From Vanilla planifolia (lineage: Eukaryota > Streptophyta > Magnoliopsida > Asparagales > Orchidaceae): a DNA stretch of 64,000 nt. Where the stretch lies: the NCBI GenBank assembly GCA_023846275.1, contig CM043869.1:14107501-14171500 (forward strand), written 5' to 3'. A model generated the notes under the pieces. That model did not search any database. It was not told the origin of the DNA and saw only the letters and a program-made list of their open reading frames with translations. Below, one piece after another: positions 51,650 to 61,470 of this stretch; positions within the stretch are counted from its first letter, which is position 1; every line of letters begins with the position of its first letter. A program made the position numbers and the translations under genes.

Positions 51650-52310
51650 TGGTATCAGAATGAAACAAACCATCCAAATCAAATTTCTTTCTTCAATAAT
51701 CATGCATATTGTTTGTTTATTTTGAAAGTTTGTTGATGTCACACTTAAAGAGCTTCCAAATGAACTACCTCTATTTATGGATATACATGTCATAGATCTC
51801 AATCAAGGATCACAATTATCAAATTTTATCTTATTATAAGATAAATTCAGCTAACAATGCAAAGTTAAAACACATAGTAAATGAGTTTCTTAAGAAGGAT
51901 TCACATGAAAAAGTTTAAGTCTATATGTTATTCCTATATTGTTAACACATAAGAAGGATGGTAATGAAAAATGTGTGCTAATAATAAAACTATAAATACG
52001 ATTGATATTAAACATAGATTTCTTATTTGTTGACTTGATGACTATTTAGTGTTTAATATAAGTTATTTTAACAAAATTGATCTTAAAAGTGATTATCATC
52101 AAATTAGGTTAGACCGATGATGAATGAAAGATTGCTTTCAAAACACCAAATGGATTATCTAAATGGTTGTTTATGCTTTTTAGTTATCCAATACACCTAA
52201 TACAAATATAGGATTATTAATATAATATTAAATTTATCTATTTGTAGATTTTTATTAGTGTCTTTCAATGATATTTTGTTTTATGATAATAATAAAAATG
52301 ATCACATAAA
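51650..52310 (+). pseudogene. Second Ty3/gypsy reverse transcriptase relic
   Basis: Fragments in changing frames match the gypsy RT order: FVDVTLKELPNELP near 51,730, AKLKHIVNEFLKK near 51,858, KIDLKSDYHQIRL at about 52,074-52,112, and LLVSFNDILFY near 52,250, where the usual FDD or YLDD is changed to FND. A tRNA-Met primer-site-like string TGGTATCAGAATG lies at 51,650. If real, gag and protease have been deleted between it and RT. There are many stops and frameshifts and no LTR pair was found. It is unrelated in detail to the 29.5-34.2 kb element. Confidence 0.65.
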
Positions 52311-54869
52311 ATATTTGAAAAATATTATGAAATTAAAGAAAGATAAATCAACTATAAATTTATGTTAAATATTTTTTTATAAGGTGGTAGAACTTGGTGG
52401 ATGATAATTTGTCCAACAAAGACTGCATGACTTCATCATCCCATGCACATCAATGGATCCCTTATTGATTTAATTAGTTGCATTCATTGTAAGCATCTCC
52501 TTAAGAGTCATGAATTATTTCCACTAAGGTACCCAACATCAACAATGATATATATATTGGATAAATTAATTGGGTTCTTATTTCAGGAACATATTCTAGC
52601 TAGTCTTGGCAATTTTAAAGCATTTTGCTTCATTTCTATGATTTTTTCTTAAGTAGACTTATGAATGATAGTTTTATAAAGTTTTTATTAATATGTATAT
52701 TTTGCCTTAAATCATGGAATGATATATGTAAATTTCCTTTATATTTCTCAAACTTGGCCTTATTTGAAAATTGTAGTGGCTTAATGAGAATCCACCAAAA
52801 TTTTAGGGTTTTGTTTTAGCTTGGCTTAAGTGTTTATGGTTTGAAGGGATTCTATTTTTAGAAATTTGTGCTTAGTTTTAGGAAGCATGTTTTAAACCCC
52901 ACATAATTAGTAGTTGTTAAGGATTTTTCTTATTAAAGCACCTTGGAAATAACCAATTTGATAATTTTTATGCATTTGCTCGTAATAGTTTATTTTGGAA
53001 AGGCTAAAATCATAACCATGTCATATGCCATCATCTTAGAAGCTTGCTTGATATATGTTTTGATTAGAGAGTAGTATTAGAATAAAATCTTATGAGATGT
53101 CTATAATTGACTTATTCTTTGAGATCTCTAAACTCAGCATTTGGTGTTTTCTCATTTAGAGAGAAAACTTTTGATCATCATTTTCTTCCTTTAAAAATTG
53201 CAAGATTAAACGATTTAATTATATAATTAGATGGTTCAATTAGCTTCCTTGAGATTATCTAATGGGCATCATATAAATAGAAGCTATTGATCAAATTGTT
53301 CGAATTCATGGTCAAATCATTTCATTCCATCATTGAATAGGTTGATCAATGCGTGCATTTGGTATATAGATCATACAACGATATCCATTGATTCGATCCA
53401 TTTACATAAATCATTCAATCACCTTAGCAAAATAAACATAGGTGTTGAAAATAATCAAAATAAATACATTAATATGTAAACATATTAATATATATTATTA
53501 AAGAAATTTTAAAGTAAATTGAAATTTCTAGAGATTTTAAAAGAAATATTTTTTAAGAAAATTTTGGTACATTTTGTTGAGGTCAATTATAATTATTTTT
53601 GTGAGCATAATAAAAGAAAAGATTTATATTTTAGGTTTATGTTATTTCATACAAACTCAATTTATATTTTAGGAGTTAGATTATTGTGTTATCTTTTATA
53701 AATATCTCACAAAAATGTTATATTTAAATTTATGTAACACTTTATATAGAAAGTATGTGTAAATGATAGAAGCTTGGTATAAAATGATGTCATTTCTTAT
53801 ATAACAAAAATAACATAGTTTTGTTGGTTCAAAATAATCATGAAATTGACTAAAGTGTCAAATAAAGTAAAGAAACAAAATGAATAAGAACATGTAGGTT
53901 GTCAATGTGCAATATGAAAGAAAGTGAAAAAAAAAATTTGTAAACATATATAATATTGTTTGATATATTATTATTTACATTGCGATATGCATATATACAA
54001 TAAAAACAAATAAAAATATGTTGTCTTATAATGAATCACACTTGACCCAATTGCTACAATTGATCTCTTTGATAAATAATATTTTTTAGTAACTTTAACT
54101 ATATAAATTGGATACAACTTTTTATTATAAATGATGATGTCTATCTAATATTTGATTTGAATACTTATTATAATTTAATATCATGGAATTTTAGAATATG
54201 TTTTTATTACGAAAGATGATGATTACCATGATATGACTTATGCGAAATTACTAATATGGTTAAATAAGAATCGAAGTCCATTAGTAATATTGTTAAAAAT
54301 TTGATGAAAAATAACTAGATTATCATATTATGTCAACTTTAATTCTTATATGCTTTTGTGTTAGAATATGTATATTTTATTTTTTTTAATATATTTTTAT
54401 GTGCATATTATAGATGTTTCGCATATTACTTGGGAATAAGTTAAGCTTTAGGATACAATTGTACAAGTTGAAGCTATTTAATTGTCTTATTGGATTATTA
54501 GTTTTATACCTTGTTATCATCCACAACAATCAATGATGAAGAAGCCCATGTTGATGTGTCTCTTGCTGGCCAATTGTGTTGAGACGAGGGTTTTCAATAT
54601 TTATTCTAAACACTAGACTTATGGAAGGATCCAAAGTCATGCATGTTTTCCAATGAAAAAATTATTAAATTTCAAAGCTGTAAGAAAATTACTATTTTTT
54701 CAAAGCTAATATAAGCACAAAAATAATCGAATAACGCATATCAATCGCAGGAAATTAATTAAATAGTGTTCACCCAGCAATAAAAAATTCTGATAATAAT
54801 ATTAATACACATAATAAATTATCTTTTTAAAATATTTGCAAGATATTTCCCTGAAATAAACCTTATTAT
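52311..54869. other. AT-rich intergenic DNA, no gene recognised
   Basis: The first few hundred bases may be further decayed gypsy sequence. Nothing else is recognised. Confidence 0.5.
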
Positions 54870-54885
54870 TAAAATACGGGGTCCC

Positions 54886-57800
54886 CTACGGGGGATCAAA
54901 CAGGTAATCCGAGTACAAGAGCTTGCAAAACGGCTCAGGGAGGGGCTCACCCCGTCCCCAGTTGAAGCTGGACCAACACGCGGCACGCGCCACCCAGTCC
55001 GCCGACGCGTTGCCTTCCCTGTAAACACAAGAGATGACGAGGGCGTCGAGGCCGCGAGCATAGAGAATTACTTTGGCAAATACACCCCTCGTGGGCACCT
55101 GGGCAATGATATCACGCACGTCAAGCATTGCGTCCGTGGAGTCGGTTTGGACCTCGATGGCCCGGACGTCCGGGAACACTAATCTGGCCGCTTCAAAGGC
55201 CTCCAACAGAGCGTAAACTTCCATGGCTCCACTAGCTTGAGATATAATTTTCTTTCCAAGCACCAGCAGGGGCTTGCCCACATGATCCCTGGCAACCAGA
55301 CCAAGACCCGCCGAGTGATCCCCAACGGTTGCATCACAGTTGAATTTGACCCATCCAGTGGGAGGGGGAACCCAATTTTGGGCTACATTCAGTTCAGGTG
55401 AGCTGAATGGGTTCCCGCAGGACATGGAGGGACGCGTTCGGTGAAGCAGAGCAACCTCAATCTGCAGCTTGCGTATAATAAAACTGTAATTAGGCCTCTC
55501 ATCGTAGTGCTTCTTCGCATTGCGGAAATCCCAGATGTAATACATTGCCGTGGCAATGGTGGCAGCGTACTTCCAATTATAATCAATGCTACGTGCTGGC
55601 GCTGCTACAAGTTCAAAGAGCCTCTGTAAGAATGAATGCCCAGAGCCCTCATCAGGAAGAGGACCAATCGCCGAGATGGCTTCGCGAAGTAGGTTGCAGC
55701 GCCAGATAGCCTGTGCATGCGGGCACTCCTAGACAAAGTGTTCCCGCGTCTCATCCGCAGGACAACCCCAGATACAGTTACTACACTCGGCAAGCCCTCT
55801 GCGAACGAGCCAGACTGCGGTAGGAAGGTGATCACCCATCAGCCGCCAAAGGAAGAGTTTCACCCTAGGCAGCACCTTAAGCTTCCAGATCTGCTTCGAA
55901 TACTTCAAGTTAACTTCCGCGACTTCAGACATATTGCCACCACGCATGTGCGAGTAGAATTTTAGATTGTTGACCCGTGGCGACTCCGTTTGCAACTGCA
56001 GAAGCATGTCATGGCTGCGGGCCCAAGGCAGGTGCAAGACGCGATCGAGAAGGAGGTCACTTGCCCAAACCCTAATACTTGCTTCATTCCAGACACCCAC
56101 CTCGCAGACGCATGCACTAACGTAAGTAGGCCAATCCACGTCCATGTTGATGAACGTAGGCCACAGGCAGATAGGGAGCACACCAAGCCAGTTGTCTTCA
56201 GCAAATAAAACTCCCTTGCCGTCCCCAATTCGCCACACAAAGTTAGCGAGGGAGCACGGCATAGCAGCTGCAAGAAGCCTGCAAGCAAGGGATGCCCTCC
56301 GGGGAGACTTAACAAGCGAGTGGGCAGCGTCGTATTTAGCAGCCAAGGTGCAAACCCACGGGATCTCCTCACGCCCAATCAATCTTCTGCAGTGTTTCAT
56401 GGTCAAGACCCGTTGCCATGTACGCAAGTCAAGAAGGCCAAGGCCCCCCGCATCCTTAGGTAGAGTGATCTTCTCCCAGCTGGCATAATGCATCCTCCTT
56501 CCTCCTGTGGCGCCGCTCCAAAGGAACTTCCTAAACTTCCGCTCCGCCATGTCAATGGCACGCTTCGGCAAGAAGCAATGGCTCATCAAGTAGGTGGGGA
56601 TAGAGTTGAGGACGCATTTGATCATGGCAATCCTCCCAGCAAGCGATAGATGCCTAGTGCGCCAATTCATCACCTGATCATCGATCTTTTGGAGCAGGAA
56701 ATTAACATCCTTGAACTTGATTGGTTTCGCCGAGATTGGAATTCCCAGGTAAGAAAGATTCTCCCCCCGCGCCATGTGTAATTTCCTCGCAATTTGGATC
56801 TTCCTTTTGGTACTAGTGAACTTGCTGAAGAATGCCTTAGATTTCGAGAGGATCACAGTCATACCTGTGGCTCTGCAGAACTCTTGCATGGCCAAGTTGA
56901 TGGCTTGCGCAGCAACACGAGTAGCCGAGGCATATATGAGGATGTCATCGGCGAACAAGAGGTGGGATACAAGTGGAGAGTCCTTCCCAGGGCTAAACCC
57001 CAGCAGCGACCTGGATTCATAGTTGTGGATGATGGCGGAGAGATACTCCGTCACAAGGGTGAACAAGTACGGCGAAAGGGGGCAGCCCTGCCGCAAACCA
57101 CGTTGGGCATGAATCCAGGGAATCCGAGAGCTGTTAAGCAAGACAGCATATCTAGGGTTGACAATACACGCCTCAACCCAGTCGCACCAAGTAGGCGGAA
57201 AACCCATCGCCTTCAGGATGTTCATCACGCTCTCCCATTGCACCGAGTCGAAGGCTTGCTCCATATCCACCTTAACCGCCATGAGTCCAGCCCTCGCGGA
57301 GGACGAGTGCATTCGCGAGGCCATTTCCTTAGCCATAAAGATGTTATCCGCAACGCATCTACCTGGCACAAACGCACCCTGTTCACTGGAAATGAGGAAG
57401 GGGAGGATAGGCTTGAGTCTTCCAACAAGAACACGTGCAACGACTTTGTAGATAAAGTTGCATAGGCTAATTGGCTGGAACTGCTCCGGCCTGCATGCGC
57501 CTTGAGATTTCGGAACAAGGATAACGAGGGTATCCTTCCAACAGCTAGGCATAAACTTTCCAGCAAAGAAGGAGAGCACCGCTCTAATGGTGTCTTCCTG
57601 AGTAATCTGCCAATAGCCCTTGACGAACTCCGTAGTAACCCCATCCAGTCCAGGGGCTTTGTTTCTCCTAGCGGCTTTGATGGTTGCAATGATCTCCTGA
57701 TCAGTGACAGGGCAGGCCAGCAAGGTTGCCTGAGCCTCACTAACCCTAACATGAGGCAGGTGCTTCAGGAAAGGCAGAGGCGTAGCCCCTCCCCCCCACT

Positions 57801-59022
57801 TCGTCTGGAAGAAAGGCTCCAGGATAATGCTCATAGACTCCAGCGAGGTGACCATGCAGCCCGAATCATCCTTCAGCTGGGTGATGAGATTGTTGCGGGT
57901 GCGTGCAGTCACGGCAGCATGGAAGAAACGAGTATTACGATCTCCCAGCTGAGTCCAGTGGAGTTTTGCCCTCTGCCACCACCAGCGCTCCTCCAACGCA
58001 CAGCCGCGGTGGAAGTCCAGAATTAGCTGCCCAAGCCGGCGGTGTTCCTCTTCATTTAATCATTCCAGAGATTCTTTGATTTGCAACGTATTAATGCTGA
58101 GTTCAAGATTAGCATTAGTGCTCATAATATCACCAACCTCCAATTTACTCCAAGAGCGCAAAGCCAGAAGCGATCTGCGAAACTTGGTTGAAAGGGCCTC
58201 CATATGATTCCCCTTAGTATGCCTGCTCCAGGCCTGATACATGACCCATCTCGCCTTCGGAAACTGCAACCAGGTGCTTTCAAATTGAATGCGGCGTGAA
58301 CATGCAGTCCTGCGTCCCCCCTCAATGTCAATAAGAAGGGGGCAATGATCAGAGCCAATTCGCATGAGGTGGGCAACAGAGCAGCCCAGAAATGCACGCA
58401 TGCCCGCGATGTTCATCAACGCTCTATCGAGCCTTTCAAGGATTCTTGCACCCCCTTCCTTCCTATTACACCAAGTAAATTTGCTGCCAGTGAACATGAG
58501 ATCCACCAACTGGAAATCTTGGATTGCATCCGCAAATTCTTGCTGCAAACTGCTGAATTTGAACTTCCTTCCCCCCTTCTTCTCACCCTACGACATAACA
58601 ATGTTAAAGTCGCCGGCCACCAGCAATGGGCCCGCAGTCTCAGCCTCCTGCCTTAGAAAGTTCCACAATTCCTTCCGCTTCGAGGGGTCCCTTGGCCCAT
58701 AAACAACACAACACTTGATGACAACGCCTCCCGCAATGCCCAGCTCAAGCGCCACCGCGTGCGTGAATGAGCGAATGGAATTCACCGATAGACAGCTCCT
58801 CCATAGGACAACAATGCCGGCAGACTTCCCTGCCGAAGGTTGCACCACGTAGTTCCAATCCTTGCCTAGCAAGCGATCAACATCCCTTCGTGCAAAGCTT
58901 TGAGCACGGGTTTCTACAAGGCTGACAACCCCGATCTTGCTTTCACGTACAACCCTCTGGAGAAAGGACCTCGACTTCTTGCCATAAACGCCCCTGATAT
59001 TCCAAACTAGAATTTTAGTCAT
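54886..59022 (-). pseudogene. LINE ORF2: endonuclease, reverse transcriptase, RNase H, with three nonsense codons
   Basis: From ATG 59022 a single frame of 1,379 codons reaches the stop at 54,886, interrupted by TAG at codon 145 (58,590-58,588), TGA at codon 321 (58,062-58,060) and TAG at codon 1,098 (55,731-55,729). The apurinic-type endonuclease starts TKILVWNIRG, with GDFN at codons 137-140 and SDH at 224-226. The reverse transcriptase has RGLRQGCPLSPYLF and the FADD active site at codons 690-693 (about 56,955-56,944). A zinc-binding-like C-rich region follows, then a plant-type RNase H (about codons 1,220-1,345) with FNCDAT, a Glu in MEVYALLEA, TDS and YREGNASAD. An alternative ATG lies at 59,064. 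All catalytic residues I can identify are kept; only the stops disable it. Confidence 0.9.
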
Positions 59023-59231
59023 AAGAAGAAGAGTAGAAGGTACCTCTCCGCACCATAGGATCATAGCACAACGGCCAGGACTTTGGCCTCACCCCTTCGC
59101 CCTCCAGGGCCAGCGTCCGAGCTTCGAACAGCTTGGGGAAATACCGCTCGACTAGCATCAGCTGCCAACATCCCCCAAGTAGAGTGAGCAATATACTGCA
59201 ACCCACGAATTGCAGTAAGAAGGGGAATCCC

Positions 59232-60896
59232 CTAACCCCCGATGCGGAGGGCGGTTTCCTTCCGGAGGACAGGATCATTTCGAGAGATGGATGCCGTCGC
59301 CCTGCCATCATCCAACAGCGGCGCCTTACCTTTAATGTCATGCACATGGGGGCTTCGAGAATTCCTGCTAGTAGGCCTTCCTCTCGTCTGGGAAGAACTT
59401 CTCATTCTGATTCTTCCTCTTTTGCTGCCACCCTCTCCAGCCTGGTTCGCTGTGGAAGTCATTCCCTGAGGATTGCGACTACGCGCACTCATGGCCACCT
59501 TTCTCCTTCTCGGTTGAACCACCATCCACGGGCCGAGGTTCTCCTTATTGGATCCATCGTCATTTTCCAGGGCATGGCGGAAATTCACACCATCAGATTC
59601 AACCTGCGAGTCCCGCAATGTCGCGTTGAGGTCCCTAGGGACAGTTGGGGCGTCAGGCAACGCCCTCAAGGAGGAGGCCCCCTCAGGGCTCTTCATCAAA
59701 GTCCGCCCGTCGCCCATAATAGTCGCTACAGAAGCATTCCCCGACGCCCTACTCTTACATTGCTCCGCAGAGTGACCCTCAAGCCCGCACGCGAAGCAAA
59801 TTTTGGGAAGTCCCTCATACTCAAAAGGCTGGAAGGAGCGCCCCATAGGCCCTCGTAACCACATGCCCGGCTTCAGTGGCTTCGACAAGTCTACCCTAAT
59901 GCAAACCCGAGCAAAGGACGAGCGCTGCATGTCCGCTATCCAGCCATCAAGAAGGATTGGATCGCCCACCGACTTCGCAATCCTCAGGATGTTCTCAACA
60001 TCCCAATAGACCAGAGGAAGAGCCGGGAATCTTACCCACACAGGGGCGCGCATCGCCGTAGATGCACTAGGGCGGAATTCGGGGGACCACAAGTCCAAAC
60101 CCATGGCCATGCCAGCAACTTGCCATGGGCCTCCACACCATACAACATTTCTGTCTTCCATTGAGTCAAAATGAAGACAGAAACATCCCGAGGAGATGTC
60201 GAAGATTCGGAAGTTCTTCAAGTGCCCCCATCGTCTCTGAAGTACCCGCGCAATGACGACGAATGGGAGGGAGCTACCATACACTTGCCCCACCAGATCA
60301 AACCTATGGAACTCAATGCGCCTGAGGTAGGCATCCTCCGACATAATGACCTCATCGTTGTCAACAGGGTCGTCCATGGATGCAGCCCTATCCTTAACGT
60401 CAACGGCAGCCGGCTTCGCAAAGGAGGCCCCTCCCTCATTAGGCATGGCAAGCTTAGACGTTAAGACATCCTTGAAGCTGACTTTATTAGCCTGAGCCGC
60501 TGCGCTGGAAAGATTCAAGTCCGGCAGGGGTGCTATTACCTTCGCATTCGACGCACAGGGACTCACAGATTGATGGGCCTCCACCGTCTCAACAGCTAAG
60601 TCACCCTGCTCATCTCCAATCCGCGCCTGCGACAGCACTGGGGGGGCCGAGGTCACACCTTCCTCAGGGGTACCTGCGTCCGCGTTGGAAGAGTTGGCCG
60701 AAGTATTAGAGATTTCAAGCTCGTGCAGGAGATACCCATCCTTCCCATCAATGACCGACATCCCAATCACCAGCCCTTTCTTGCCTTTGCCACCGATATC
60801 TAATACACCAGCAACCTCCTCACACTCCCTGTTCGGAGATACACTACCACAAGCTTTGGACTTCCTATTGCTTTTCCGGCTTTTGGATCCAGCCAT
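59232..60896 (-). CDS. LINE ORF1 nucleic-acid-binding protein (DUF4283 plus zinc knuckle)
   Basis: This is an uninterrupted frame of 554 residues. The ATG at 60896 (MAGSKSRKS) is chosen because the frame upstream begins only with TTG. The N-terminus is basic. Residues about 195-320 form the DUF4283-type domain common in plant LINE ORF1 proteins (WCGGPWQVAG, VWVRFPALPLVYWDVENI). Residues 367-380 are a CCHC knuckle, C-X2-C-X4-H-X4-C. The C-terminal part is Arg/Ser-rich. The family role is RNA binding and assembly of the retrotransposition complex. An EAR-like PLPDLNLSS lies near residue 124. The frame is intact, unlike ORF2. Confidence 0.88.
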   Translation of the reverse strand: MAGSKSRKSNRKSKACGSVSPNRECEEVAGVLDIGGKGKKGLVIGMSVIDGKDGYLLHELEISNTSANSSNADAGTPEEGVTSAPPVLSQARIGDEQGDLAVETVEAHQSVSPCASNAKVIAPLPDLNLSSAAAQANKVSFKDVLTSKLAMPNEGGASFAKPAAVDVKDRAASMDDPVDNDEVIMSEDAYLRRIEFHRFDLVGQVYGSSLPFVVIARVLQRRWGHLKNFRIFDISSGCFCLHFDSMEDRNVVWCGGPWQVAGMAMGLDLWSPEFRPSASTAMRAPVWVRFPALPLVYWDVENILRIAKSVGDPILLDGWIADMQRSSFARVCIRVDLSKPLKPGMWLRGPMGRSFQPFEYEGLPKICFACGLEGHSAEQCKSRASGNASVATIMGDGRTLMKSPEGASSLRALPDAPTVPRDLNATLRDSQVESDGVNFRHALENDDGSNKENLGPWMVVQPRRRKVAMSARSRNPQGMTSTANQAGEGGSKRGRIRMRSSSQTRGRPTSRNSRSPHVHDIKGKAPLLDDGRATASISRNDPVLRKETALRIGG

Positions 60897-61470
60897 TGGA
60901 CTCAATGGGGCGCCGCAAGAAGCACGCAGAAGCAGGTCAGCCCTTGCGCACAGCCCTGCAGACAACGTAGCTAAATTACATTAAGAGAGTTAAATGTTCC
61001 GCGGCGTACCGAGACGCATTAATCCGGTTCCTCCACTACCGCGCGCAGGGCAACGGGGTACCCCGGTAGGGTTTCGGATTTGAATTTTGAAAGAGGGCAA
61101 AAGACAGAATTGCCCTCCGTGTGCGGAAAATGAAACAGATCTCGAGAGTCCTGGTCAACGGGATCGCGAGCTCAGCTTTGACCCGGCAAAGACCGCTTGA
61201 CCTTCAAGCCACTTACATTCAAGATCCAACTATAGTGCCTCCTTCAATCACTGTCCAAGGTCCAAGTTTCCGGCTCCAAGCTTCCGGCTCCAGAATAGCC
61301 TTCCGGACGCCGGCTAATCGCCTTCACCACGCCGTCTCGATTTCCATGATAAAAACTTATTTCGATAGAATTGAAAACCAAAATAATGGACACCCTGTCA
61401 AGGACAAAGGTTCCAATCCCATGTAGCCACGTGGTGACGCCAATGTCGATCGCGGATTAAGCCTCCAAAA
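60897..61470 (-). promoter_or_regulatory. Probable 5' UTR and internal promoter region of the LINE
   Basis: GC-rich sequence continues for about 570 bases upstream of ORF1, then drops abruptly to AT-rich DNA near 61,470. Plant LINEs usually have an internal promoter in this region. A short direct repeat based on GGAGCCGGAA lies at about 61,268-61,295. Part of this region could instead be a host promoter, but I see no adjoining host exon. Confidence 0.45.

Larger units (their letters stand above)
54870..61470 (-). mobile_element. Nearly full-length L1-type LINE
   Basis: On the minus strand the order is a GC-rich 5' region, ORF1 (DUF4283-like domain and zinc knuckle), a 209-base spacer, then ORF2 (endonuclease, reverse transcriptase, RNase H). 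This is the layout of plant L1-type LINEs with a plant-style RNase H. The element stands out by high GC against AT-rich flanks, which sets approximate borders. No poly-A tail or target-site duplication could be defined at the 3' end (about 54,870). The absence of any frameshift suggests a relatively recent insertion. Confidence 0.85.

Noticed and set aside
56794..57465. 223-codon plus-strand frame inside the LINE
   Set aside because: It is the antisense of the reverse transcriptase domain; the minus-strand frame carries all catalytic motifs.
59133..59858. 241-codon plus-strand frame over LINE ORF1
   Set aside because: It is the antisense of the Arg/Ser-rich and zinc-knuckle part of ORF1, with no family similarity.
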